Origin: Deltaproteobacteria bacterium
GTDB lineage: Bacteria > Chloroflexota > Dehalococcoidia > Dehalococcoidales > BS750m-G39
Reading direction: 5' to 3'
Assembly: GCA_030603275.1 (NCBI GenBank)
Contig: JAUVYB010000011.1
Coordinates: 1 to 39,399 of the forward strand
DNA: 39,399 nt
Shown here in pieces: positions 26,759 through 34,658 of this stretch. The translations under genes were made by a program, and so were the position numbers. The number at the start of each line of letters is the position of its first letter. Position 1 is the stretch's first letter. The notes beneath the pieces were generated by a model. It had not been told where the DNA came from. It saw only the letters and a list, made by a program, of their open reading frames with translations, and did not search any database.

Positions 26759-28060
26759 CTACTCCTCTACCCTTATAAAGTTCCCTATCTCCTTAACCGA
26801 ATCCATACGCTCCAGTTTCTTTAATGCCCGCTGCATTTCGGCCTCTTTGGCGGGGTGGGTCATAATGACAATCTCCGCCGTCTGCGCCACCGGGTCAACC
26901 GCCTTCTGGATAACCGAGGAGATGCTGATGCGGTGGTCGCCTAAGACCTTGGACACCTGAGCCAGCACGCCGGGCTGGTCAGCGGCATTGAGCCTCAAAT
27001 AATAGCCCGTCTCCAGCTGCGCCATCGGCCTGATGGCCTTACCCGGCTCCAACCTCCAGTTGGCCCGGGTGCCGCTGCCGATAACGATATCGCGTGCGGC
27101 CTTGACGACATCGGCGACCACGGCGCTGCTGGTTGGCGCTGCCCCGGCACCTTCACCGTAAAAGAGCACCCTGCCCACCAGGTCGCCCTCAACCAGGATG
27201 GCGTTATAGACGCCGTCAACCTCGGCCAGCAGTGAATCTTCGGGGATAAACACGGGGTGGACCCGCACCTCAACCAGGCTATTGCGCTCCTTGGCGATGG
27301 CCAGCAGCTTGATGGCATAGCCAAGCTCGCGGGCATATTTGAAGTCGCGGCTGCTCAGGCGGGAAATGCCCTCGCAGTGGATATCCCGGGGGCGCACCTG
27401 AATATGAAAAGCCAGTGAAGCCAGAATGGCCAGCTTATAGGTGGAATCTATCCCCTCTATATCGTTTTTGGGGTCGGCCTCGGCATAGCCCAGCTCCTGG
27501 GCAGACTTCAGCGCCAAGGGGAAATCTATGCCCTCGCTGGCCATGCGGGTGAGGATATAGTTGGTGGTGCCGTTGATTATGGCATAGATGCCGCTTATCT
27601 TGTTGGCCACCAGGTCCTGCTGGAAGGGGGCAATAAGAGGAATGCCGCCGCCGACACTGGCCTCATAGTGCAGGCCGACGCCGTGCTCCTGCGCCAGTGC
27701 AAACAGCTCCGCTCCGTGCTTGGCGATGACCTCCTTGTTGGAGGTAACCACGTGCCTCCCGCCGGCGAGCGCCCTCTTCAGGTAATCTAAAGCCGGCTCC
27801 TCACCACCGATAGCCTCGACCACGATTTCCATATCAGGCTGGGTAAAGAACTCCTCGTCGTTGGTGGTGAAAAGCTGGGAGCCAAGCTCTTTAGCCTGCG
27901 GACGGGACAGGTCTGATTCCAGGACCTTTATCTTCCTCAGGATAAGAGGGTAGCCGACCTGCTCCGATAAAGCCTTTGCCTTGCCGGTCAGAACCCTGGC
28001 CACGCCACCGGCGACCACCCCCAGCCCTATTAAACCAACTCCGATACTATCTTTATTCAC
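26759..28060 (-). CDS. hom: homoserine dehydrogenase with ACT domain
   Basis: Reduces aspartate semialdehyde to homoserine. 433 residues: N-terminal Rossmann motif (GVGLIGLGVVAGGVARVL), TSNKEVIA, ASVGGGIPLI, NGTTNYIL, and DSTYKLAILA with the catalytic lysine region. A C-terminal ACT domain (about residues 355-433) normally mediates threonine feedback. It starts with GTG at 28060, four bases after the stop of the SurA-like gene; GGGAGGG overlaps that gene's end. thrC is downstream in the same direction. Confidence 0.95.
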   Translation of the reverse strand: MNKDSIGVGLIGLGVVAGGVARVLTGKAKALSEQVGYPLILRKIKVLESDLSRPQAKELGSQLFTTNDEEFFTQPDMEIVVEAIGGEEPALDYLKRALAGGRHVVTSNKEVIAKHGAELFALAQEHGVGLHYEASVGGGIPLIAPFQQDLVANKISGIYAIINGTTNYILTRMASEGIDFPLALKSAQELGYAEADPKNDIEGIDSTYKLAILASLAFHIQVRPRDIHCEGISRLSSRDFKYARELGYAIKLLAIAKERNSLVEVRVHPVFIPEDSLLAEVDGVYNAILVEGDLVGRVLFYGEGAGAAPTSSAVVADVVKAARDIVIGSGTRANWRLEPGKAIRPMAQLETGYYLRLNAADQPGVLAQVSKVLGDHRISISSVIQKAVDPVAQTAEIVIMTHPAKEAEMQRALKKLERMDSVKEIGNFIRVEE

Positions 28061-28064
28061 CGCT

Positions 28065-29393
28065 TTAGCCCTCCCAGGCGCGCAAAACCGCCCAGTTTAT
28101 CTTCTCCTCGTCCATAAAACTTTCCACCGTGTAATCCGGGTCATCCGGCAGCCCCTCCACCCACTGGCTCAAGGCATCACTCTTCAGGATATCCCTGTCT
28201 TCCTCCTCAAGCGGCCGGTCATCGTCAGCATCGGCAACCTTAATAAGCCAGTAGCCGCCCTCGGTAACAACTGCCTCATCTTTTATCGGCTGGCTTAAGC
28301 TTCCCAATTCCAACTCGGGGTCAAAGATAAATTCGTCAAAGGCTTCGCCAAACCGCCCCCTGGCGTCTATCTCAAGCTCCCCGCCGTTTTCCCTGGACTC
28401 GCCGTGCTGTGAGAACTCCGCAGCCAGGGCGGCAAAGTCCTCGCCGCCTTCCAGCCTGGCCCTGATTTCGTTGGCCTCCTCTTCACTGCCCAGGAGTATT
28501 ACCTTGAGCTGGGCATGCTCTACCTCCTCATCAATAAACTCCGCCTTAACCAGCCAGTAGCCCAGAGCCTTAACCTTGATCTCTTCATATATCGGCTGGC
28601 CTAATACCCCTACCTCGGCGCCAAAGGCGCTATCCACCAGGACGGTGCTGCCTATAAGCCGGGACAGTATTTCCCGCGGATGCCAGCCAAGGTCACCTTC
28701 CTGTGATTTGCAGTAGTTATCCAGACAGAGCTCGGCGGTCAGCTCGCTAAATAGCTCGCCGCTTTCCAGCCGCTCTCTGACCTCGCTGGCCTGGCTCCGG
28801 CTTTCCAGGAACATGGCCATTATATGCCTCTGTTCGGCAGACTGCGGCACCTGCTGGTCAAAGTACTCGGCGAGCATTTTCTCCTGCAGCATCTGTGACA
28901 TGAACGTAGCTCTAATCACATTGCGATATTCCTTGAGCATTGAGGGGTCATAGTCGGCCAGCTCCTCGTCCATTCTGGCCTCAACCTCCTCGTCGCTGAC
29001 ACTGATGCCCAGCGCCAGAGCCTCCTGTCTTACCAGCTCGCTGGTCTGTATGGCCGTAACCGTCATTGGAGCCAGATAGGACACCTGCGATAGGTCCATC
29101 TCGATGCCATAACTTTCCAGTCCGAGCATCTGGTATTTGAGCGTCTTTACGTAGTAATCCATATTAAACTCGGTATCGTTGACCCTGATTACCGTTTCAT
29201 GCAGCGGTTTAACATCGGGGACATACCAGCCGAAATAAACCCCAGCGCCAATCACGACTAACACCGCCACGATGATTAAAATACCCGCGCCGAAGATAAT
29301 GCGTTGTCTTCTCTGATGCTTCTTAAAGCGTGAAAGCTGGCGTTTGGTTAATGCCCGCTTTGGTTTTTCTAGGTGCTTCTTTTTCTTGGCCAA
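28065..29393 (-). CDS. membrane-anchored SurA/PrsA-like peptidyl-prolyl isomerase
   Basis: A 442-residue extracytoplasmic foldase. A lysine/arginine-rich cytoplasmic start is followed by one membrane helix (about residues 32-56). Then comes a SurA_N-type helical chaperone region and two parvulin-like domains, about residues 185-280 and 285-390. Typical segments are EGDLGWHPREI in the first and ENGGELEIDARGRFGEAFD in the second, each ending in a GYWLVK/GYWLIK strand. It has no lipobox, unlike PrsA. It is just upstream of hom and probably shares its transcript, with no obvious functional link. Confidence 0.85.
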   Translation of the reverse strand: MAKKKKHLEKPKRALTKRQLSRFKKHQRRQRIIFGAGILIIVAVLVVIGAGVYFGWYVPDVKPLHETVIRVNDTEFNMDYYVKTLKYQMLGLESYGIEMDLSQVSYLAPMTVTAIQTSELVRQEALALGISVSDEEVEARMDEELADYDPSMLKEYRNVIRATFMSQMLQEKMLAEYFDQQVPQSAEQRHIMAMFLESRSQASEVRERLESGELFSELTAELCLDNYCKSQEGDLGWHPREILSRLIGSTVLVDSAFGAEVGVLGQPIYEEIKVKALGYWLVKAEFIDEEVEHAQLKVILLGSEEEANEIRARLEGGEDFAALAAEFSQHGESRENGGELEIDARGRFGEAFDEFIFDPELELGSLSQPIKDEAVVTEGGYWLIKVADADDDRPLEEEDRDILKSDALSQWVEGLPDDPDYTVESFMDEEKINWAVLRAWEG

Positions 29394-29479
29394 ATCTCCA
29401 CCTCTAAAATCTTAGTGCTTTATTATAGTGCTATATATTTATAACCTAAAAGCGCAATCTTTTCAATGAGGGGGGTCTT

Positions 29480-29524
29480 CTTCCCACCCTCCCACCCTAC
29501 AGAAGTGATACTTCTATCAGTTTT
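29480..29524 (+). repeat. dispersed repeat family D, copy 4
   Basis: CTTCCCACCCTCCCACCC, TACAGAAGTGATACTTCT and ATCAGTTTT. The hairpin AGAAGT-GAT-ACTTCT is perfect here and corresponds to AGAGGT...ACCTCT in other copies. Confidence 0.65.
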
Positions 29525-29595
29525 CTCTTGAGGGGGATAAGGGGAATCTACCTCTCCCCCTGGGGGATGGGGCAAGAAAGGGCTTTAGCCCGTTA

Positions 29596-29640
29596 CCTTA
29601 AAGGGCGGCGGGCGGGAAAAGATATAAAACGGGGGTGGGG
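29596..29640 (+). repeat. dispersed repeat family B, copy 3
   Basis: Identical to 13006-13049 except for one additional G in the GGGG run. The 457-bp spacer 29394-29850 has no gene; it is made mostly of repeats. Confidence 0.75.
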
Positions 29641-29690
29641 AGAAGGGGATAATTTTCCCACCAAAAAAGGGGTGGGGTAAGAGAGTATTA

Positions 29691-29794
29691 GAGGCGAAGC
29701 CATGAATTTAGGGGGTTTAAGGGGGACGAAGTCCCCCTTTTCTATATATAATTCCCCCTCTCCAAGAGTGGAGAGGGGGATAAAGGGGGTGAGG
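29691..29794 (+). repeat. dispersed hairpin repeat family C, copy 4
   Basis: GAGGCGAAGCCATGAATTTA, then GGGGGACGAAGTCCCCC with TTTTCT, an A/T linker, CCCCCTCTCC-AAGAGT-GGAGAGGGGG, and ATAAAGGGGGTGAGGTT. The arms of the second hairpin differ from the 23-kb copy but pair perfectly. Confidence 0.8.
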
Positions 29795-29813
29795 TTGATA
29801 AAATAAAATTTTA

Positions 29814-29843
29814 TTGCTAAAGAAAAACTAATTATGCTAGTAT
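29814..29843 (+). promoter_or_regulatory. putative promoter of tRNA-Pro
   Basis: TTGCTA, 18 bp and TAGTAT, placing the start point about at the first base of the tRNA. The match is fair rather than strong. Confidence 0.4.
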
Positions 29844-29850
29844 GTTGGGG

Positions 29851-29927
29851 CGGGGTGTAGCGCAGCCTGGTAGCGCACCTGAATGGGGTTCAGGTGGTCG
29901 CCGGTTCGAATCCGGCCACCCCGACCA
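29851..29927 (+). tRNA. tRNA-Pro (anticodon GGG)
   Basis: A complete 77-base cloverleaf. The acceptor CGGGGTG pairs with CACCCCG, the D stem is GCGC/GCGC, and the anticodon stem CCTGA/TCAGG encloses loop ATGGGGT (anticodon GGG). The variable loop is TGGTC, and the T arm is GCCGG-TTCGAAT-CCGGC. The CCA end is encoded. Bases are consistent at every stem position. Confidence 0.97.
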
Positions 29928-29941
29928 TAGAAATTACAGGG

Positions 29942-29976
29942 GGTACAGCTTAAAAATGCTGTGCCTTTTTTGTTTT
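29942..29976 (+). terminator. intrinsic terminator after tRNA-Pro
   Basis: GGTACAGC, an eight-base A/T loop and GCTGTGCC (one G-T pair), followed by TTTTTTGTTTT. Confidence 0.85.
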
Positions 29977-30014
29977 GCCCGCTGAGGCGGGGGAGGGGGC
30001 TAAGTTAGTTCCGG

Positions 30015-31187
30015 TCACTGAAAATTATGAGGAAAGGCAGACTCTTTTACAATTTCTGAAATATCTTTAATAATCAGCTTCTCTTCTATTCCCTCGTCCT
30101 TTATCGCTTCACCAAGCATTACGGCACATGTAGGGCAGGCTACCGCTAAGACGTTAGCGCCGGTCTTATAGGCTTCTCTCACTCTAATTCTTGACGGGCT
30201 ATTTTCGCCGCCACCAGAGAAATCGGTGTAGAAATTGCCGCTACCTCCACCGCAGCAGAAGGCATTCTCACGGTTCCTTTCCATTTCTACCAGATCAACC
30301 CCTGGGATTGCCTTTAGTATTTCACGCGGCGCTTCATATTCACCGGCGTGTCTCCCCAGAAAACAGGGGTCATGATAGGTTACCCTCATATTGAGCTTTG
30401 AGGTTGATTTTAGTTTTCCCTCTTTAATAAGGTCACGAAGCATCTTGGTGTAGTGAAATACTTCAAATCCAGCGGGGTATTCGTTTCGGAAAACATTATA
30501 TGAATGAGGGGAAAGCGTTATAATCTTCTTCACTCCAGCCTTTTCGAAAAGCCCGGCGTTCCTGTCTCTTAGCATCTGGAAGATACGGCTCTCGCCGAGT
30601 ATATGAATTTCATTGCCATCGCACTCTTCGGCAGAACCTAAGATGCCAAAAGAAATACCAGCTGTAAGCAATAGTTCGCCGAGTGCTTTGGCGGCTCTTT
30701 GTCCCTTCTCATCAAAAGAACCAACACAGCCAACATAAAAGAGGAATTCCTGCCCGGTGTAAGGCTCTATCTTCATGGCCTCAGCCCATCTACCCCGGTT
30801 TTCCCTGAGTTCCCGGTAGGGATTACCGTAAGCTTCAATATTGCGGAAAAAACGGGCTACCCCGGGCATAACCAGCCCGTTGGCCACCGCCTCTTCCCTG
30901 GCCGCTATTATTATATTGACAATATCATTGTTGAAGGGGAACTTGCAGCTCTGAACACAATTATTGCATGTCGTACAGGAATACAGTATTTTCCCCAGTG
31001 ATTCAGACCACTTGATTTCTCCCTCCATCCAGGCTCGTATGAGCCACATCAGACCGCCCGGTGAATAGGTTTTCAGGCGGAATCTATTGTAAATGGGGCA
31101 GTTAAACTCCGAGTAATCTACGGTTAGCTGGCAGTATCCGCAGCCAAAACATCTATGAATTATTTCCTTATAATCTTGCAGAGAAAT
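30015..31187 (-). CDS. GlcF-like iron-sulfur (CCG-domain) oxidoreductase subunit, apparent ATT start
   Basis: An electron-transfer subunit of the GlcF/HdrD type, about 390 residues. Two N-terminal clusters are seen: CFGCGYC with a later NCP, and CTTCNNCVQSC. Two CCG-type segments follow: GCVGSFD with DPCFLGRHAGEYE, and NAFCCGGGSGN with ACPTCAVML. The first ATG (31049) lies after the first cluster and would remove it. Reading back, the frame is open to the stop of the upstream gene with no ATG, GTG or TTG. The ATT at 31187, directly after that stop, has GGGAGG eight bases upstream, giving a start like (M)SLQDYKEIIHRC. It pairs with the FAD oxidase upstream. Confidence 0.85.
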   Translation of the reverse strand: MSLQDYKEIIHRCFGCGYCQLTVDYSEFNCPIYNRFRLKTYSPGGLMWLIRAWMEGEIKWSESLGKILYSCTTCNNCVQSCKFPFNNDIVNIIIAAREEAVANGLVMPGVARFFRNIEAYGNPYRELRENRGRWAEAMKIEPYTGQEFLFYVGCVGSFDEKGQRAAKALGELLLTAGISFGILGSAEECDGNEIHILGESRIFQMLRDRNAGLFEKAGVKKIITLSPHSYNVFRNEYPAGFEVFHYTKMLRDLIKEGKLKSTSKLNMRVTYHDPCFLGRHAGEYEAPREILKAIPGVDLVEMERNRENAFCCGGGSGNFYTDFSGGGENSPSRIRVREAYKTGANVLAVACPTCAVMLGEAIKDEGIEEKLIIKDISEIVKESAFPHNFQ

Positions 31188-32579
31188 TTAGGCCACCTCC
31201 CAGTTTCCTGGATTCATAATATCGTTTGGGTCCAGCATTTTCTTTATTCTGTCTATCAATTGACACGTGTTGGCGTCCATCTTTTCCAGAATTAGTTTCT
31301 GCGCCGACAGTTCCGGCTTCCAGACCACCCCACCCAGCTCCAGGGTTAGCCGGTTGGTATCATCCAGAGCCCCTCTGGCTCTCTCCGCTTCATCCTCGTA
31401 GGCGCGGTTAAAGGGGTAGGAGTAGGCGAGCATAACGCTATGGCCATTAGGCAGGAGTTGTATGCCGAGTTGATACATCAGGTCGTATTTATGGGCAATT
31501 TCAATCCCGCTCTGCCAGGCTTGCGGTATTACCTCTATGGGCAGTATGGCTCCGGTGTATTCAAAGCCGCCGCCTTTCCTGAAATCAGCGGCGGTGGCGG
31601 CAAACGGAGGCACACCCAGAAACCTTTCCCGCAGCTGGGTCAGCGCCGGTTCTTCGTTTACCGGCGACACCTTATCCCGGTGTTTCTGGAAAATCCGGTT
31701 GTGCAGTTCCTTTTTGGTTTCAAACTCCGCCTCCGATTCCCCGGAAACAACTATTATATAAAATATTTGCTGTGCCCACTTCGGCTTCTCCTGAGTGATA
31801 ATGAAACAGTTCTCCAGAAGATTAATCTGGCTGAGCTCAGCTATAATCCCCGGAATCAGTTCAGCGCTATCGGAAACGAACAGCAGGAGGTCCCTGAAGG
31901 CGGGCTTGGGGAAGAGCTGAATTGATATCTTGGTGACGATACCGGTCGTTCCCAGCCAGCCCAGAAAGAGACCCATAAGGTCAGGGAGGGGGTCCCGGCT
32001 GAACCAGTAGGGACTTACCGAGCAAGAGCCCAGTTTGCATACCTCGCCGGTGGGCAAAACTATCTCCATGCCGTTGACCATCTGCGAGTTAACACCGTAT
32101 CTCGGCGTGAGATGGCCGTGTCCGTGAATCAGTATGTTGCCAGCTACAGTGGCGGTGGGGGGTGACTCGGGGGTTGAGTGCTGGAGGTGGGAATGATTCT
32201 TCTCAAGGTAGGCTCTCAAGACCGCCTGGGTGACGCCGGCTTCAATTACGGCGTAACGGCTGGCTTCGTTTACCTCAATTATTCTGTTCATCCTTTTCAT
32301 ATCCATTACCATGCCACCCTTGAGCGGAACGGTCAGTGCCGACAAAGTCAGCCCTGCCCCCATTGGTGTAATGGCCAGCTTTTCCCGGTTGGCCAGCATA
32401 ATTATCTGCTGCACTTCTGTCACTGTTCCGGGCATGACAACGTAATCGGCTCTACGCGGCTTCTGTGCCCCCGGGTCGCGGGAATATAGATATAATTCTT
32501 CGGGGCGGTTTGACACGTAGTCTTCACCAACAATTTCAGCCAACTGGCTCAGGAGTTCTTCTTTCATAGATGCCTGCAT
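31188..32579 (-). CDS. GlcD-like FAD-binding oxidase
   Basis: An FAD-linked 2-hydroxyacid oxidase/dehydrogenase of the GlcD family, 463 residues. The FAD_binding_4 domain spans about residues 40-215 (VVMPGTVTEVQQI, PMGAGLTLSALTVPLKGGM, and a TATVAGNILIHGHGH turn in place of the usual glycine-rich loop). The C-terminal FAD-oxidase domain ends DPNDIMNPGNW, as is typical. Its stop abuts the iron-sulfur gene, which is in the same frame. An internal ATG four codons in is an alternative start. Substrate is unknown: glycolate, lactate, a sugar acid and aryl-hydroxyacids are all possible. The lysR and ABC-transporter genes lie upstream, facing away. Confidence 0.88.
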   Translation of the reverse strand: MQASMKEELLSQLAEIVGEDYVSNRPEELYLYSRDPGAQKPRRADYVVMPGTVTEVQQIIMLANREKLAITPMGAGLTLSALTVPLKGGMVMDMKRMNRIIEVNEASRYAVIEAGVTQAVLRAYLEKNHSHLQHSTPESPPTATVAGNILIHGHGHLTPRYGVNSQMVNGMEIVLPTGEVCKLGSCSVSPYWFSRDPLPDLMGLFLGWLGTTGIVTKISIQLFPKPAFRDLLLFVSDSAELIPGIIAELSQINLLENCFIITQEKPKWAQQIFYIIVVSGESEAEFETKKELHNRIFQKHRDKVSPVNEEPALTQLRERFLGVPPFAATAADFRKGGGFEYTGAILPIEVIPQAWQSGIEIAHKYDLMYQLGIQLLPNGHSVMLAYSYPFNRAYEDEAERARGALDDTNRLTLELGGVVWKPELSAQKLILEKMDANTCQLIDRIKKMLDPNDIMNPGNWEVA

Positions 32580-32730
32580 TCTATCACACTGCAGTCGGCT
32601 GTTACAGGATTTGGTTCATGAAAGCATATCTTTCCGAAATCCCAGAATCTCGTCGATAGGCTAACTTTGTTTTATCCTCTTCACATTGTGGGCAACTTGC
32701 TAAAAAGGAACACTCCAGCCCACTACCCAA

Positions 32731-32765
32731 AGGTCGTTGGTTCGAATCCAACCCCCGCTACCAAA
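32731..32765 (+). repeat. tRNA 3'-end fragment, direct repeat copy 1
   Basis: AGGTCGTTGGTTCGAATCCA plus the remaining acceptor strand and CCA: variable loop, T arm (GTTGG-TTCGAAT-CCAAC), acceptor strand CCCCGCT, A and CCA. No matching 5' half (AGCGGGG or a wobble form) is found upstream. The 35 bases recur exactly at 33167-33201, as expected for attachment-site remnants of an element that integrates in tRNA genes. Confidence 0.8.
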
Positions 32766-32773
32766 AGAAGATG

Positions 32774-32806
32774 AGGCAAGCTAAATAGGGCTTGCCTTTA
32801 GTTTTG
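32774..32806 (+). terminator. intrinsic terminator after tRNA fragment 1
   Basis: AGGCAAGC, an eight-base loop and GCTTGCCT, followed by TTAGTTTT. It sits where a tRNA terminator would. Confidence 0.75.
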
Positions 32807-32949
32807 CTTCTGAAGCAAGAATACCGGTAACTCTAACTTAAAAGGTGGTATCCCTTTTGAGGGCAGGTCAATTCACCTTCATATATTGATACTTCTAAAG
32901 ACTAAACTCAAAGTACAAATATGTTAAATAACACTGTAGGAGAAGGGGC

Positions 32950-33129
32950 ATGAAATACCGAGTTCACCGATTAGATGTCCGTATGACGAGGGACCAGGTC
33001 AGGCTAGAGCAATTCCTGAATAACTTGGATGGTGAGGTCATAGCGATAATCCCGAACATTACTGTTCAGGTTCCTACTTACTGGATCCACAAGGTGGATT
33101 TCCTCCTCATCGTAGAGAAAGTAAGCTAG
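32950..33129 (+). CDS. small unrecognised protein (59 residues)
   Basis: A 59-residue frame beginning MKYRVHRLDVRMTRDQ and ending DFLLIVEKVS. AGGAG lies eight bases before the ATG. Alternating hydrophobic residues suggest a small alpha/beta fold (strand, helix, strand, strand); there is no signal or membrane helix. It lies between the two tRNA 3'-end repeats and may be the only surviving cargo of a lost element. I recall similar short proteins in related metagenomic genomes but cannot name a family. Confidence 0.6.
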   Translation: MKYRVHRLDVRMTRDQVRLEQFLNNLDGEVIAIIPNITVQVPTYWIHKVDFLLIVEKVS

Positions 33130-33166
33130 TAAGTCCAAGGGATTTGAGCAAGAACTGATAAGACTG

Positions 33167-33201
33167 AGGTCGTTGGTTCGAATCCAACCCCCGCTACCAA
33201 A
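33167..33201 (+). repeat. tRNA 3'-end fragment, direct repeat copy 2
   Basis: Exact 35-base copy of 32731-32765, 436 bases downstream. The preceding bases (AACTGATAAGACTG) do not form an anticodon stem or D arm, so no whole tRNA is present. Confidence 0.8.
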
Positions 33202-33209
33202 TATAAAAT

Positions 33210-33240
33210 GGGGCGAGATAAAGTCTCGGCCCCTCTCTTC
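33210..33240 (+). terminator. intrinsic terminator after tRNA fragment 2
   Basis: GGGGC-GAGA, loop TAAAG, TCTC-G-GCCCC with one bulged base, followed by TCTCTTCTT. It differs in sequence from the terminator after copy 1. Confidence 0.6.
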
Positions 33241-33536
33241 TTGACCTCTATGGCTATACAAAAGCCTCTTTTGTGACCCAAGCAACAATTCAAGCTATTG
33301 TGCAAAGTAGAGAGGAAATATATCAAGCAAAAAGGCGGGATGCCACTTGCCCGATTACAGCTGAGGCTACCCACACGGGAGGGGGGAGAAATACATTTAA
33401 ACCAGTTGGAAAGAAGCTTAAAACCACTGGTACCTCAGTTTCCCCTGGCAGAGCCCGCCCACCACGAAATCTTAGTAACGCCCTACTGCCTCTTGAAGTT
33501 CCTTCAAGTAAGCGCAGGATATTTACTCCTTTTGTA
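33241..33536. other. spacer without a supported gene
   Basis: Overlapping open frames exist on both strands (about 60-95 codons), but none has a convincing ribosome-binding site, a recognisable motif or a plausible composition. It may be decayed sequence between the tRNA-end repeats and the lysR cassette. Confidence 0.5.
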
Positions 33537-33603
33537 TATTTATATACATCGTAGTACGGCAGGGGGCAAGTTTCAAGAGTAAATTTTCTATGATGTCATA
33601 GAT
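33537..33603 (+). repeat. lysR-flanking inverted repeat, left arm
   Basis: 67 bases matching the reverse complement of 34659-34725 at 60 positions. It includes the dyad CTATGATGTCATAG and TATACATCGTAGTAC. It ends one base before the lysR stop codon. Confidence 0.9.
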
Positions 33604-33604
33604 A

Positions 33605-34549
33605 TTAGTTAGAAAGCGGAGTTGTTTCACCTGCGGGGAAGGCATCGGTTGGCACCGAAAATGTTTCCTTGGCTAAAGCAATAAACTTATTAGCGACTGG
33701 GGGTAAAATAACATCCCTGCGGACAAGAACCTCTACTCCCACCTGTATATCATCAACAAGGTGCAGTATCTTCAGCCGGCCCTCAGAGACCTCTTTTTCT
33801 ACGTTCCTCATACAGTAGAAACTTATGCCATTCCCATCCTCCACCAGGCTCCTGCCCCATTCTATGCTATCCACTTCCACAGCTATAAGTGATGACGTTT
33901 TAAACCCCTCAGCCTTAAGCTTTTCAAAAATAATCTGCCGCGTAGCTGATGTTTCCGGCCCTAATATCAAAGGATAATCACAGAGGTCAGCCAACTCTAT
34001 TTGCTCCTTCTGAGAAATAGGGCTGGATGGGGAAGCAACAAGCGCCATCTTTTCCGCCTCCGAGAGAGCTATGCACCTCAATTCAGGATTGGCATAGCCC
34101 CGGCTTACCACAATACCAAGGTCAAGCTGGGAATTCAAAACATCCTCAATGATTTTGGCGGAAGGGGCGTTTTCAACGATGAGCTTTACATGGGGGTAGA
34201 TCTCTCTGAATTTAGCGGCTGTTGAGGAGAAGCTGGAGCTGAAGGTGAGGGATATGCCAACACGGAGGCGGGCCTCTTTCAGGTCCTCAACAAACCTTTC
34301 GGCGTTAATCAGCTGCTGGTAGATTTGCTTGGAGTATTCAAAGAAACCTTCCCCGGCGTGAGTAAGGAAAAGCTTTTTCCTCTTTACCTCTAAAAGCTTG
34401 GCGCCGACAGACTTCTCAAGGGACTTAATATGGTAGGTTACGGTTGGTTGGGACAGGAATAGCTTCTCGGCAGCGGCTGTTATGCTTTTTTCACTGGCAA
34501 CAAAATAGAAGACGACGAGGTTATAAACATCCAGCTTTGGGGTACGCAT
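33605..34549 (-). CDS. LysR-family transcriptional regulator
   Basis: A 314-residue LysR-type regulator. The N-terminal winged helix is clear (VFYFVASEKSITAAAEKLFL, SQPTVTYHIKSLEKSVGAKL, then KKLFLTHAGEGF). A linker helix and a periplasmic-binding-protein-like effector domain follow. ATG at 34549 was chosen: a TTG 51 bases upstream extends the frame but has no ribosome-binding site, and MRTPKLDVYNL fits the family start. It diverges from the livJ-like operon, and the shared spacer holds LysR-type dyads. The same operator-like block lies beyond its 3' end. The inducer is unknown. Confidence 0.92.
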   Translation of the reverse strand: MRTPKLDVYNLVVFYFVASEKSITAAAEKLFLSQPTVTYHIKSLEKSVGAKLLEVKRKKLFLTHAGEGFFEYSKQIYQQLINAERFVEDLKEARLRVGISLTFSSSFSSTAAKFREIYPHVKLIVENAPSAKIIEDVLNSQLDLGIVVSRGYANPELRCIALSEAEKMALVASPSSPISQKEQIELADLCDYPLILGPETSATRQIIFEKLKAEGFKTSSLIAVEVDSIEWGRSLVEDGNGISFYCMRNVEKEVSEGRLKILHLVDDIQVGVEVLVRRDVILPPVANKFIALAKETFSVPTDAFPAGETTPLSN

Positions 34550-34658
34550 TACGATTTCTCTACTCTGCTTTACTCCAAGTCTTTTTACCTGCTCTAGCAA
34601 GGTGCTAATTTTAGAATTTGGGGCCAGTACAAATTAGTCGCCCGTTTCACAGGGTAAA

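Noticed and set aside
32586-32763. Complete tRNA gene at the first tRNA-like sequence
   Set aside because: No 5' acceptor strand, D arm or anticodon arm can be drawn; only the T arm and the 3' acceptor strand are present.
33004-33374. Minus-strand frames containing GWIRTNDLS and GVGFEPTTSV
   Set aside because: These are antisense translations of the tRNA 3'-end repeat at 33167-33201, a known source of false protein calls.
33273-33582. Two overlapping 93-94 codon plus-strand frames
   Set aside because: No motif or clear ribosome-binding site, and one ends inside the lysR-flanking repeat. Opposite-strand openness suggests chance.
34550-34600. TTG extension of lysR
   Set aside because: No ribosome-binding site, and the extra residues are not typical of the LysR N-terminus.
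33604-34658. lysR segment as a proven invertible switch
   Set aside because: The arms are suitable but no recombinase gene is nearby and there is no evidence of both orientations; kept only as one explanation.
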